Shown one piece after another: positions 13,401 through 24,284 of a stretch of 64,000 bases of DNA. Position 1 is the stretch's first letter, and each line of letters opens with the position of its first letter. The notes under the pieces were generated by a model. The model worked only from the letters and a program-made list of their open reading frames with translations. It was not told where the DNA came from and made no database searches. Origin of the DNA: Angiostrongylus vasorum (Eukaryota; Nematoda; Chromadorea; Rhabditida; Metastrongylidae); assembly GCA_018806985.1 (NCBI GenBank), contig JADANN010000398.1:329501-393500 (forward strand), read 5' to 3'. The position numbers were made by a program, and so were the translations under genes.

Positions 13401-15918
13401 TTGGAAGACCACCCTAATGATAGGCGCACGTGTTAGTGGATAACGTCAGCTTTCTGCACTCACAGAAGGCAACGATTTCAGGATTATGGAAGGGGTCTCA
13501 TGGGTGTCACCATGTTCAAAGCATACCATCACCATAGACGATTGCGCGAAAGAAACGAATGGAAGTTATGCTAGTACCCGCACAACCAATGAAGATGGGC
13601 GATCCAAGTATCCATATGTGAATCATATACTTACTATTCACACGCTCGCGAATGTGTTACCATAGGCAAAATCTTAAAATGGACATAAACAGAAAAATAA
13701 AACCTGAAGAACTCGAAAGAAATACCACCAATAGTGCTGCTAACTATAGAGAAACTCGAACAGGTACAAGCAAATTCTATCCGTTCCTACCAAGTGCCAG
13801 AGCTGCTAGGTGAGCTCTAATCGCTCAACAGAAACGAATTTCGTCATAATTTTTAGCATCTGTTCGTTTTACATCTCATTAGATATCCACAGGTAGTCAC
13901 TGATATAAGGCTAGGGCTGGGTCCACCGTGGTATAGCATAACTGGGCTTTCAGTTTAGAATTGTAAAACTCGAAAGCTTGAGTAGCAGATCTATCGAAGA
14001 ATTCCCCACTGTACGTAGCAGTTTAGTATACAGCAACACCACACAGAAACTTTAAGGCAGAGGAAGTTTGACAGGAAACGAAATTTATTAGGTTTTAAGT
14101 CAGCCAAATTTTAAAACAATGAAGCAACAAGGTATCACCAAAAAAAACCAATTACCCAAATATTTATGTTTCAAAACAAGTCGAAAGCATTGCAAAAATA
14201 ATACGTGCGCAGCTGCAGGATTGAAAGCAAAAGAGCAGTGAATTATGATTTGCTTCAAATACTTTTCTATTAGTGATGTACAAAACGAAATTTCTCCATT
14301 ATTCAAAAATTAATCTACCGTGTTAACACCCTAAAGAAAAAGAAGAAAGAAGGAAATGAATATGCCTTAGCTTCCACATAGCTCTGCTTTGACATTCATC
14401 AATGTCAAATCGTTGTGAGGAATGGTCCTTTCTCTTTATAAATTAATTATGCAACTACACAAACGGTCTACAATTGTAGAATGTATTCCAACAAAACATC
14501 GGTCAAATCGTGAATCTGGGTCGTCTTTGGCACAAATGGCACTCGCAAGGAAACTTAGTGGCCTTTTCTACACACATACTAACTTAGTTCATCCATTCAA
14601 TAGAGTAATCATCTATTTAAGGGACAACACAAGAACTTCCACCAATGCAAAAAGTAGATCCGGAAGACAAGTGAGTACAGTCGCTTCTTAATCTAAACGT
14701 TTTAAGAAGTTGCAGACTCCTCAGCTATTTCAGACACTAGAACCCACTTAGATAAGCAACCAGTCTCGCCGGTTATTCTATAATAGGGCATCATTCCTGT
14801 ATAGATTTACAAAAGACAACATGAACCTTAGAACATGATTGTGCGTTCCGCTGCCACCATTTCAGTAAAAAAATTTTGTTTGTCGCACGATGGCGAAATA
14901 ACCGAACCTTCCGCTTTGCGACTCAAAACTATAAAATGAACTAATGAGTGAAATACGAAAACCTAAAATATAGTCCTGAGCGCAAAAGCCGCTCTTAAGA
15001 AGTTAGAGTTTAACAAAACGCCTAGGAAAGTTGTAATGCAAAACACCTGGCAACACCTTCAAAGTCCTAGAACCATGCTAGAAAGCAATTTCTTGACGAA
15101 AACTGACAGATTATCCATATACCAAATGGACATAAGCGTGATTCATCCCGCCTAGAAAAGTCGAGCTGGACAAGCAAATTTCTTGCCAAAACAAGAGAAC
15201 GAATACGAGTGTGAAGAAATCCCAAGGTCGAAACAGAATGACAAATTTTAAAACTACAAGCTCAGAAACCACCATTGTGGAAGCAAAGATTTTTGGGTAT
15301 TAAATTGCGAAGGACAGGGACCGATAACGAGACATCCCTAGGATGTGTTACCCAAGCTAAGAGACGCTTCCATCAGGACGCCCAGCCAAGACCAACTATA
15401 CTGCAGCAGATTCCAATGATCTAACGGTAGCTACAAACATGAAAGGCACAACACCGAAGGTCTTTTGACGTCCCTTGGGCAAATGCAGCCAAATGGTCCG
15501 CAGGGCAATTTTGGCAACTAGACATTGAAAATACTGGATAAGCAAATGAGTATCCAACCCCATGAGATAAAATAGAACAGGAAATCCAACTGTTCTAAGA
15601 AAACTAGAATCAAATTCACGCTAAACTTCCCAAACAAGATCCAATCCAAATCTTCTAAGACTACTACGACCTCATTCCTAATGCCCCCCATGAATAAAGG
15701 TTAAAATACGTACTTTTCTAAACAAAGCAAAACCTAAACAAGTATTAGTAGTCACTCACACCATGAAGCTTGACGCCAGTATCTTTACATCTTGGCACAG
15801 ATCCTCGCTTTTTAAGATATTGATAGACAAGTCTGCCACCTGGAGTCTTCACAATCTTCGCTTTATTCGACCTTGTATTGTAGGACAACCGACGTCTATA
15901 TGTGACACGCTGGGCCAT
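10439..15918 (-). CDS. rpl-34: 60S ribosomal protein L34 (eL34)
   Basis: A component of the large ribosomal subunit. Exon 1 (15918-15760) starts [20 protein letters not shown] and ends LHG at a GTGAGT donor; exon 2 (10618-10439) begins after TTTCAG with [16 protein letters not shown], continues [10 protein letters not shown] and [14 protein letters not shown], then stops. The exons join in phase 0 and give 112 residues, close to the family's ~110-117. The intron is 5.1 kb, unusually long for a ribosomal protein gene, and contains a decayed RTE LINE. A probable splice-leader acceptor lies 12 nt upstream of the ATG. No canonical AATAAA was seen directly downstream. Convergent with vps-8. Confidence 0.95.
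11150..13615 (+). mobile_element. Decayed RTE-type LINE, nearly full length, in the rpl-34 intron
   Basis: Inserted antisense to rpl-34. Endonuclease traces ([13 protein letters not shown] near 11265) are followed by reverse transcriptase pieces in shifting frames: [20 protein letters not shown] and [19 protein letters not shown] at 12,080-12,340, QAGFRRGF near 12,390, a degenerate catalytic region near 12,780, [14 protein letters not shown] near 12,975, and the C-terminal [13 protein letters not shown] near 13,320. Many stops and frameshifts show age. Its last ~70 bp (13,545-13,612) carry the same tail as the R family. Confidence 0.85.
13616..15330. other. rpl-34 intron remainder, nothing recognised
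   Basis: AT-rich intron sequence. ORFs at 14,100-14,306 (-) and 14,422-14,691 (+) have no recognisable motif, no splice support and no repeat match. Confidence 0.5.
15338..15425 (+). repeat. Possible R-family fragment
   Basis: Short stretch resembling the middle of the R family (CCCAAGCTAAGAGACG, CATCAGGACGCCCAGCC). Head and tail absent. Confidence 0.4.
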
Positions 15919-15929
15919 ATTACCTAAAT

Positions 15930-15942
15930 ACTGTAGAGTATG
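15930..15942 (-). promoter_or_regulatory. Probable trans-splice acceptor of rpl-34
   Basis: On the - strand CTCTACAG is followed by a 12-nt leader and then the rpl-34 ATG. Nematode ribosomal protein mRNAs are commonly SL trans-spliced; this site fits that, though a 5' UTR intron is not excluded. Confidence 0.55.
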
Positions 15943-16319
15943 CAGTAAAAGAAGATGCTAGAAACATGAAAAAACGGTTCCGCAGAAACCAGAAGCATAA
16001 AGGACTTCGCGCCTCATAAGTTCTATCATAAAAGAAACAAGAAATATACCTATGAATCCTCACTGAACAACAAAACCAGTAAAATAACAGAACAAAGAAA
16101 GGAAGAAATCACTGGCAACAAATTATGCTGACGGAAAAACCAACCGGATGATTACGGTAACTGTTGGATTCGCTGTGTATTGCGCGCCCAATTTGAATAG
16201 AAATATCTCGAAAATCAATATACGTTTGGAGGGACCTGCAGAGGGTAGTGCAGCGGCTTTTCAGTTCTTGTGATATCAGTAGCTTGATTGATCTTATTTA
16301 GTGGCTTCGGTTTTAAAAT

Positions 16320-16571
16320 TTAAGGGAGATTTCGCTCTTTACGAATAGAATCATTACGTCCTTCATCTTTAAGTTGCTCAATTTCCATTCTTTCTTTTCC
16401 TTTCGACATTGCACCAGCCCCCCCCCCAACATCTTCTCTTTTCATCGAACGCAACTTCTTTATGTAATCGTTAGGGAGCTTCAATCTAGCTGCATTTAAA
16501 TTTACATGGACTAAAGATGAAATTGGCGGCGTCTGGGGTTCGCAGGACCGACTTTCGATGAACTTAGGCAT
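16320..16571 (-). CDS. Small uncharacterised protein (83 codons) upstream of rpl-34
   Basis: I do not recognise this protein. It begins MPKFIESRSCEPQTPPISSL, has LPNDYIKKLRSMKRED, a short glycine patch (GGGAGA) and a charged, probably helical C-terminus (KGKERMEIEQLKDEGR), then a stop. No signal peptide or membrane segment. The composition is protein-like, unlike other short ORFs here. It lies on the rpl-34 strand, 400 bp upstream, so an operon or a single-exon gene is possible. It could also be one exon of a gene extending into 16.6-17.1 kb, although no clear acceptor was found just upstream of the ATG. Confidence 0.45.
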   Translation of the reverse strand: MPKFIESRSCEPQTPPISSLVHVNLNAARLKLPNDYIKKLRSMKREDVGGGAGAMSKGKERMEIEQLKDEGRNDSIRKERNLP

Positions 16572-16809
16572 TGTTTAGGAAGTCAGTGTTCCCTTTGTCA
16601 GCAGAGGCGAGAATGTTAATGATAAGGTTTATTCAGCTGTATTTTCGGGACAGTACTTACGACGTTACTTTGTCCTTTGGAGACCAATAGCCGTAAGCGT
16701 ATATTTTTAGTGATTCTTCATCGGTAGTGGACAAAAACTTGCTCTGTAATTGCTAGTGTTGGGAGTCGTGGACAAGTAAGCATGCCATTCGACGCATGAA
16801 AAGGATAAA

Positions 16810-17080
16810 AAAACGATGAAGCTTTCTACGTCGATCAATCCCCGGGGAATGCGCCATGCATTCAACTTCACTAAGCATCGTTTGAGGTGACTGCATACAT
16901 ATATGGCCTTTACAGTGACTCGCGGTAGCCTACCGTTGTAACGAGCCAGTGCTGCTATGCTATCTTCCCGTACAAGTCTTGTACCAATTTGCCGACTCCG
17001 CAGAGATGGAAGGGTTGGTGAGCTTGTGGCGCGAGGGATCCATCCTGGTTTATTGCCGGGCGCCCCTAACCATTCAGCTA
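16810..17080 (-). repeat. S-family SINE, reverse
   Basis: Reverse copy: TTGATCAACGCC-type end (CGATCAATCCCCGGGGAATG on the + strand) through the reversed tRNA-like head near 17,070. Confidence 0.75.
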
Positions 17081-17194
17081 CACGCACCCCAGAATTCGGC
17101 GCAGAGCCATCAAAAAATTGACCTGCCCCAGATCAGTGGCTGGCTTGGATCGAATTAAAGGCGAGTTGCAAACTGGAAAATTTGTAACGCACGA

Positions 17195-17275
17195 AGCGTT
17201 GATCAGTCTCTGCGGGATGTGCCGTGCACCCGACTTAAACCATAACGGATGCGCTCCGTTCAGCGTAGCTCTTCG
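17195..17275 (-). repeat. Possible S-family 3' fragment, reverse
   Basis: AGCGTTGATCAGTCTCTGCG and the following GTGCCGTGCACCCGACTT resemble the reversed S-family 3' end; decayed and short. Confidence 0.4.
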
Positions 17276-17579
17276 ATTGGAGTACGGCCATTAGTCGTCG
17301 GTTACGGACTTTCTGGTTTTTTGACAATGAAAAGGTTTTTGATAACTAGACGGCTTTAGGGGTTGTGAACTTAAATCGCGGAACAGACCGTACTCTATCT
17401 CCTAGGAGTATGAATGAGTGTACTTCTTATTCACTGTGTGTTACTATGGTCCCTTATGCAGATACATTCCTGTCAGCACTTGGAAGTACTTTGCCTTTGT
17501 GTTCAGTCGAATTGTTTTTTATATGCGTGCATTCCGTACAGTAACTATTGATTGGAATGAAATAGCACTTAATTGTTGA

Positions 17580-17960
17580 TGTACTTCTTTGTTTTGTTCG
17601 ACTTACACGAGGTTGTGGTATAACCCTTATTCGGCAACGTTTCGATGTCTTCATCTTCTTCAGAGCCAATGATCTGAGTCGATTGTCTATAGCCGGTCGT
17701 TGTCACGATGCGGGTCTTCGTAGTAGTATCGAGTTGAATCTTCTTGAATGGAGCACCGCTCGAATGAACTAACTTCACTCGGCGGTGTCCTTTTGTATAA
17801 GATGGTTGTTGACTGATTCTTCCACCGAAATGTTCTGCTCCGAAGAAGACGAAGACGTCGGAGCGTTGGCCAAATAGAGGTAGTGTAACATCCTCGTGTA
17901 AGCTGAACAATAAGGGAAAAAAAATTCGTTGATTGTTTCCGCCGAGGTTAAGTGAAGGTC
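17580..17960. mobile_element. H-family element 1: inverted arms with hammerhead-like motifs
   Basis: A ~380 bp non-coding unit. Its left arm carries a hammerhead-like core on the - strand (17,630-17,670) and its right arm a mutated core on the + strand (17,837-17,872). It ends GCCGAGGTTAAGTGAAGGTC, the same terminus as the 23.5-24.2 kb element and similar to the Penelope-like copy in rpl-18. The interior (GAGCACCGCTCGAATGAACT, ACTCGGCGGTGTCCTTTTGT) is shared with the other two H elements. Confidence 0.65.
17630..17670 (-). ncRNA. Hammerhead ribozyme-like motif
   Basis: Read on the - strand: CTCTGAAGA, then stem II GATG-AAGA-CATC, then GAAACGTT. Core CUGANGA and GAAA are intact and stem II pairs four of four. 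Stem I is GGCU with GCC, apparently lacking one base after the cleavage position. Stem III is the two-pair AC/GU type. Confidence 0.6.
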
Positions 17961-18009
17961 GGTTTAGTAGAGTACTTAATTTTCAGTAAAATTGCCAGTC
18001 AACGAAGTT

Positions 18010-18245
18010 CTTCGAAGAAAGGTTTGTCCTCACCAGGACTTCCATCCCATCGGCGTTGGCAGATTGGCAGCAAACGATTCGTCTGTGAAGATGGCAGAAC
18101 CGACTTCATCTATCGGTAGGCAACTGCAATTCACTGTATAGGCCAAATTTCCACTCATTCACCTCTAACGATCCTTGGTGGAGTCGAATTCATGGCACAT
18201 CTCTTAGAGGTTGATCAACGCCAAGAGCTTTATCCTTTATCCTTT
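18010..18245 (+). repeat. S-family SINE, 5'-truncated
   Basis: Body and tail only: CGTTGGCAGATTGGCAGC through GTTGATCAACGCCAAGAGC. The tRNA-like head is lost or heavily mutated. Confidence 0.65.
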
Positions 18246-18639
18246 AACGGTATGCTGTGGGTATCGTGAATCCAAGCGCAGAATGGGTTTTCGCAGGTCA
18301 TATCTAGGCCAATTTTCCATGGAAACCATCGACTGGAAATAAAAAGTCCGGGAGAAAGCTCTGTGCGACGATTAAACAGCCGAGAAGAAAACGAGTCATC
18401 TTCTATCTGCTCCCTGATCGTGAATGTGTTGAACGACAGCACGAGAGCGATTTGTCGATTTGATAATCATTCTAGATTCCGAAAGCACTCTTACCATCCA
18501 GGACAGATACTCATCTGACAGTGAACTGTTCTAGCGAACATTTCACTGTCAGATGAAGTACAGAACTAGTAAGTTGGTCCCACGATCAATCTGTTCATGA
18601 ATAGTCAGTACTTTTTTAGGTTATTAATTAACGTGAGGT

Positions 18640-19050
18640 TGGTATAAAAGGTTTTATTCGGCTAATGTTCCGGCGTCTTCCTATTCTTCAGAGCCTGATT
18701 GATCCGAGTAGATTGTCCACAGATGCTCGTCCTCGAGATGTGGATCCTCGTATTGGCATCGAGTCAAATCGTCTGAAGTGGTGCACCGCTTGAATGAAGC
18801 TCCCTCATTCAAGAAGCAAGTAAAAAAGTTGAAATGAATGGCAATAGATCAGCACTCGTCCTGTATAAAATGGCATTGCTGGGTGAGGTCACTTTATTCG
18901 AGCGCTGCTCTGCTTGAGAAAATTCATTGCGATACAATTACGATGACCCCATATCGGAAGAATGATTGGCTGTAGACAATCGACTCAGATCAATTGGGCT
19001 GTAAGGAAGGCGAAGGCACTGAAGCGTTAGCTGAATGAAATCTTTTAAAT
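18640..19050. mobile_element. H-family element 2: inverted arms with decayed hammerhead-like motifs
   Basis: Left arm (- strand, 18,661-18,700) keeps AGGCTCTGAAGA and TTAGCCGAATAAAACC but has lost stem II pairing; right arm (+ strand, 18,995-19,040) is more decayed. Interior shares TGGTGCACCGCTTGAATGAA-type sequence with the elements at 17.6 and 23.6 kb. Confidence 0.55.
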
Positions 19051-20840
19051 CAACCTCTTGTTGGCTTAATAGTCTGGGCATTTCAAAATCAAGCGAGTGT
19101 TTTGCTGATTGTCTGAAATAGGTTGTAAAGTCGTGAAGGTGATGTCTGCCAGAGTCGATTACTTTTCCGATTCGTCGATGAAGGAATGATGCGACGATAT
19201 TCAGTATGGAGTAATGCTTTTTATGCAGTTGTGAACTTCCGTATATATAGAATTCTTGTCATCAGTAGCGCCGGCTGGTGTCGCTTTTCGTGGGGAAAGC
19301 TTCTTGGGAGATTACGTTTAGAAGCGTTCATTTTATTGCGAAAAAAAGTCCTGTTCAACAGAGAAATCCCTGGGCACAGATGGAATTCCAGCAAGTCGCA
19401 CTATAGATGATTTGATCATAAATGCGATATTCCATTGTATTTCGACTTATTTACATAAGCCCTTTCCACATGTTCTGTAGCACCCAGCGTTTGTCTCATT
19501 CGATGTGCTGTCGTATTCGTTGATCGTATCCTTCGTCAACGAAGGTCTTTGAATTTGCGTATGAGTTCTGGTGCCACGGGAATATTTTGTCTTCTTCATG
19601 AATATAGTTTATTGATGGTCGAGCTGGTTTATCCTGGATCCTTGCTATAGCCTTACATTACTTCACTAAGTCTTCACTACATGCTCCTGACTTTAGTGAT
19701 ACAAATGAAGCTTTTCATAGAAAGCTGTGGCACTAACTTGCTAACCCCGGACGGATGGGAGATAGCACACGCTGGAGTCGAACCAATAACCATATGCGCG
19801 TTGTTACACGAAATCTCCAACCACTTGCTACTCACACCCGCTTTTATTTCACTGACACAGAAAAAGTGGTGCTACGCTAGTCGACTTACCTTTATATAGG
19901 AAATCCACTGAAATGTAATCCCGGTTGCAAGGCCCTGTAGCTTCTTAGACGATCAACTGGTAGAGCGGCCATCTAATGGAATATGCACTCAGCAGTTCAC
20001 CACGCTCGAGATAAATCCATGTCGGCGACCTTGGCGAGTACTCGATGACTGGCGCCAATATGGCTGTGCGTCAGTGGCAGGATTCGTTAAGTCCGTTCTA
20101 ATCTACCTAATCCTTTTACTTGTAGACTAACTTAATATTCAGTACTGATATTATTTAAAGCTTTTCTTTATGTCTTCTTTGGTGAGGATTTCTTCTTCCT
20201 TTTTTTCTCTTTCTGGAATCTATTTTAAGCTTCTTTTTTATTCCTTGTAGTGATCCGTTCACACTTTTTTTGCTCTCCCATTACATTTCTGTCTTCGTGA
20301 ATTCTCTCGTCTTATTTCTGTAAGCGATTAATGGTCTTTTTATGACTACAACCCCACGAGGTAACATTAAAGTGTGTGGGAATAGGAGAAGCCAAGCGGA
20401 ATATCGATTCGCTCCATTATTTCAGAAGCTTCATCATCTTGCACTTTACGCTTTTCACACTTTTTATAGCTCGTTCAATCCTTCTGAAAGCTTCGATGGT
20501 TAGTTTCTGTTTGAACAGATTCCTATTTGTTTTATGAGCACCTGTGTTAAAATTACTATTCTTGATTTTAAAGGAAACCGAAGGTCGTTTACGTGAACTA
20601 TCTCTTTTACAAAGGTCCTTTGTGCTAGAATAATGTTCCTAACTTGTTTTCTCTAAGAAGCTATCTGAGTAACTTTGCCTTTCAAACCGAGACACATAGC
20701 AGCCCGAAGCGGATGTGACGCTCTGGTTAGGGGATGGATGCCCGCCACGACACACTGTGATGAGGGGAATGCATCGGCAGTGCTTGTACTGTTGCGCTGT
20801 TGTTCATTTGTCATTATTATTTGTTATTATTAATTAGAAT
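19051..20840. other. Intergenic, largely unassigned
   Basis: AT-rich sequence without a recognisable gene. A short stretch around 19,745-19,830 (TGGAGTCGAACCAATAACCA) may be an old reversed tRNA-like SINE piece. Confidence 0.4.
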
Positions 20841-20960
20841 GCAAGGATAAAGCTCTCGGCGTAGATCAATCCTTGAGGGTTGCATCATGCATTCGACTTC
20901 ACTAAGCATCGTTGGAGGTGATTGAATGCGTATCTGGCCTTGACAATGACAAGTAATGGA
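20835..20960 (-). repeat. S-family SINE 3' half, reverse
   Basis: CTCTCGGCGTAGATCAATCC to CCTTGACAATGAC; interrupted by or adjoining the next forward copy. Confidence 0.7.
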
Positions 20961-20967
20961 AGTTTGC

Positions 20968-21240
20968 GCGCATGTGGCACAGTGGTCGTAGGCGTCCTGC
21001 AACACATATAGGATTGATCCCCGCGCCCATGACTCACCAAATCTTCAATCCTTCCGGGGTCGGCAAATTGCTACCAGACTTGTCTGCGAGGATAGCAGCA
21101 TTGGCTCGATACATCGGTAGGCTACTGCGAGTCATGTAGAGGCGAACAGTTACCTCCAACGATGCTTTATGAAGTCGAAAGCATGATGCGTCTCTAAGGC
21201 ACATTGATCAACACCAAGAAGTTTATCCTTTTATCTTTTT
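20968..21240 (+). repeat. S-family SINE
   Basis: Forward copy with head TGTGGCACAGTGGTCGTAGG and body TTGCTACCAGACTTGTCT; ends TTGATCAACACCAAGAAG. Abuts a reverse copy, giving a head-to-head-like arrangement. Confidence 0.75.
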
Positions 21241-21639
21241 CACTGAACGCATACACCCAATTTTATATGGCTTAATCTTAGTCTCTTATCTTTTCTGTAA
21301 ATTAAATCACGCGAACTTTTCCTCTGGCTACTATAAAGTAATGAAGGGTTGATGGTCCAGTGGTCATTCAGAAGAGTTTATACGCTGATTCCTATGAAGT
21401 TGTCGAATATCTTCTATAACCTGTATTCAAAGAAGCGTATTCCTTTTTACTCCGGAAAGAGCTGAATATGACGGAATTGGCACAACAAGTTCAAATCGCA
21501 TTCTTGTACCAAAACTATCATTGTTACTATTTGCTACCATCGGGTTGGTGTAAATGTGACTGTGGTTTGAAAGCAGAAATTTTGAACCATTATAGCCAGA
21601 GTATGAAGTGGTTGTATCGCAGTGAGCAGAGGTGTCCTG

Positions 21640-21890
21640 ATATACACACGTAGTTGTTGGTTATATCCCACTCATTGGGATTACCAAGTCCTTTATCCCT
21701 CTGGGTTCCACAAATTGGTAACGGACTTGTCTGAGTGGAAAACAGCACTAACTTGATACATCGGTGGGTCACCGCAAGTCATTATATAGACCAGATGTGC
21801 ATTCAGTCACCTCTACCTTTGCTTGATGAAGTCGAGTGCCTAGCGCATCCCCCAGAGATTGATCAACGCCGAATGCTTTACTTTTTTCAG
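21640..21890 (+). repeat. S-family SINE
   Basis: Copy containing TTGGTAACGGACTTGTCTGA, GCATTCAGTCACCTCTACC and GATCAACGCCGAATGC; head decayed. Confidence 0.65.
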
Positions 21891-22012
21891 ATCTCTAACT
21901 TTTTTAAAATCCATAATTGTAGAGCAGTGGTTCAATATACGTTTTTAATTATTTCCTCTGAGCTGAATATTTGAACAGTTTACTTTGTGGAATCAAGATT
22001 TTGTTGGTTCGT

Positions 22013-22740
22013 TTAGTCGACCAATTCAATAAGTTCGAGAACACGACTTGCTTCCGCATCCAATGTCATTTCGACTTCTTTGGATTGAAGTTTTGAAGAC
22101 GTTCTCCTGTCTAGATGAGGTTTAAGCGTTGGCGGAATCTCTAATCGGCTGTGAATACGAATGTTTTTTTGGTGTGCTTTATCGGCCGCTACCGTGTTGG
22201 TTTTTGCTGACGTGGTGGTGTTCTCTCTCATAGTGGTGTAGTCTTTTCCATACAGTATCTATTGGTTTGCTGTCTTTTTCCTAAGGATATTGATTTCCGC
22301 AGATAGACGGCTGAAGTCGATAATTTCGTTGTTTACTAAGCAAGGTTCTGCTTGGTAAACAGTTGACCGATGCCACTTCAGACCACAATAATAGCATGAG
22401 GCGCTATTTTTCGTCCGTCTATCATTGATTATTTCGTCAGATTGAGTTAAATGAAGACAAGGGTATAAAATGAAGACAAGGGTATAGATGTATTTTTTCT
22501 TGAGCAGCACATCTTGTCCGAGTTAACTGACGGGCGTTCTGATTGCTTGTAGTGGAAACAAATACAGGTTGCCTCCGGGGAAGTCTTGATTTAGCGGTTT
22601 TCATGGGAAACCTTCGAATTCCCAAGACCGCTTTTCTATTAACCTCGGCATTGATTGATAATTCATTGTTCTTCTTCGAGAACCTCGTGTTTGCTTATCG
22701 AACAAAAACAGTGAACCTTCGAATATCGTTTGTCTAACTA
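22013..22740 (-). mobile_element. Possible Penelope-like element remnant
   Basis: The + strand segment near 22,635 (TTAACCTCGGCATTGATTGA) resembles the outer end of the Penelope-like copy at 56,250. Minus-strand ORFs at 22,013-22,510 include a cysteine/histidine patch (CYYCGLKWH) that I cannot assign. A ~20 bp tandem repeat (AATGAAGACAAGGGTATA) sits at 22,448-22,486. Confidence 0.3.
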
Positions 22741-23107
22741 ACCTCCGAATCATTCCGGAATCCGATCATTTTCTTGTTCGCTTTGTCACTTTCATCTGAT
22801 GTACACCTTAGTGGTTACGAGCCTGCTTTTCCACTCCCGATTTGCATCTGGTTGCTGTTGTTGCTTTTTGTTGCAGGCCATACCTTACAGTATTCTGTGC
22901 GATTTCCCAAGAATTTGTTGCTGGACGACAGTACCGTCAACATTTCGTCGCCTTAGTACAGGTGGTCGACTGTTCAGTAGTGCCACTGTCAAAGTTTTCC
23001 TTATCCATGACCGATTGCACCCAGCTTATACTGGACATAGTCGGTTCAGTTGTTGATTGACGAGAGCTCGTCTGTTACCGTATTTTTATTTTAAATGCGC
23101 TATTTCC

Positions 23108-23235
23108 AGAGCGGAAGTAGAGACGCTGTTCAGTAATATTCGCAAATCCCTGGTTCAACCTCGTACGGACCAACTAAGCCTCCCATCCTTTCAGGGCAAG
23201 AAATTCGTAAGAGACTTGTCTGAATAGCCCCTCTA
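23108..23235 (+). repeat. S-family SINE 5' half
   Basis: GCGGAAGTAGAGACGCTGTT head region followed by TTCGTAAGAGACTTGTCTGA; decayed and 3'-truncated. Confidence 0.5.
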
Positions 23236-23529
23236 CACCAAAAGGCTGGTGACTACATCTAGTGAACACTAGAGAACCCACTAACACGACTGTCCAGGTC
23301 TTCAGAGAGAATGAACTCGATGAGCACACAGTGACATTCATGAAGAAGACTGAAAATCCTCAAGCAGCAATCGAACCACCTCGCAAAATCCAAATATCTT
23401 TGTGAAACATGTGTGCGAGGAAACGAATCGAAGGCACGAAGTCCTCGGTCTACACGACTGATTTAACAAATAAATAAGATTTTCCATCCGGACATCTCTA
23501 GAGATACCTTGTTATGTTTTTTAGATTGC

Positions 23530-24215
23530 ACACTTATACAAGTTTGTTGTGAAGGTTTTATTTGGCTAACATCTCTACGCTATCATCTTCTGCAGAGCCG
23601 TTGATCCGAGTTGATGGTCCACAATTGTTCGTCCTCGCGTTGTGTTGAGTAGTGCCGGGTCGTGTCGAGTTGAATGTGCTTGGGTAGAGCACCACTCGAA
23701 TGAAGTAACTTTTCACTCGGTGGTGTCCTCTTACACAGGACGGTTGTAGCTGATTGTCACGTCACCTGATAATGATTTCTTTCCTTGTCGTTTTATTCCT
23801 TCTCCCTTTTTTCACTTTCCATTTTTTTTCCATTTCTTTTCATTTCTTTTTTTTTCTTCTTTTTTTATTTTCTTTCTTTGTGCTAGCTATTCTAGTACGG
23901 ACTGAAAGATCTCATTATCAAATCGACAATCAGTCAGAAACTGTCCTGTATAAAAGGACACCGATGAATGAGATTACTTCATTCAAGCGCTGCTGCACTG
24001 AAGAAAATTTGACTCGGTACGACTGCGAAGACCAACACCGTAAGGACGAACCACTGTGGATGATCGACTCGGATCATCGCCTGAAGAGAACGAAGACGTG
24101 GAAACGCTAGACGAGTAAAACTTGTATGAAAAACTCGTGTAATCTGTAGTATATAAAGAAATGTACTGATTATTCACGCCGAGGTTAAGTGAAAGTCGGT
24201 CCAGTAAAGTATTTC
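23530..24215. mobile_element. H-family element 3: inverted arms with hammerhead-like motifs
   Basis: Left arm (- strand, 23,572-23,612) is CGGCTCTGCAGAAGATG...GTTAGCC with a damaged core; right arm (+ strand, 24,068-24,110) is CGCCTGAAGAGAACGAAGAC then GTGGAAACGC, with CUGANGA and GAAA retained and an ACG/CGT stem II. Ends GCCGAGGTTAAGTGAAAGTC. A T/C-rich low-complexity tract (23,805-23,880) lies inside, and CACCACTCGAATGAAG is shared with the other H copies. Confidence 0.6.
24068..24110 (+). ncRNA. Hammerhead ribozyme-like motif, partly decayed
   Basis: CTGAAGA at 24,081-24,087, stem II ACG-AAGA-CGT, then GAAACG at 24,101-24,106. Core consensus intact, but stem I does not pair well; probably a degenerate relative of the copy at 17.65 kb. 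Confidence 0.4.
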
Positions 24216-24284
24216 TCATTATAATGTTTAACCTTTTATTTACTACACGTTTCTTTTTTTCATTGCTTAGCGTTATTTGAGATA

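Noticed and set aside
22448..22486. CRISPR-like short direct repeats
   Set aside because: Only two adjacent 18-20 bp copies without spacers; a simple tandem duplication in a eukaryotic genome.
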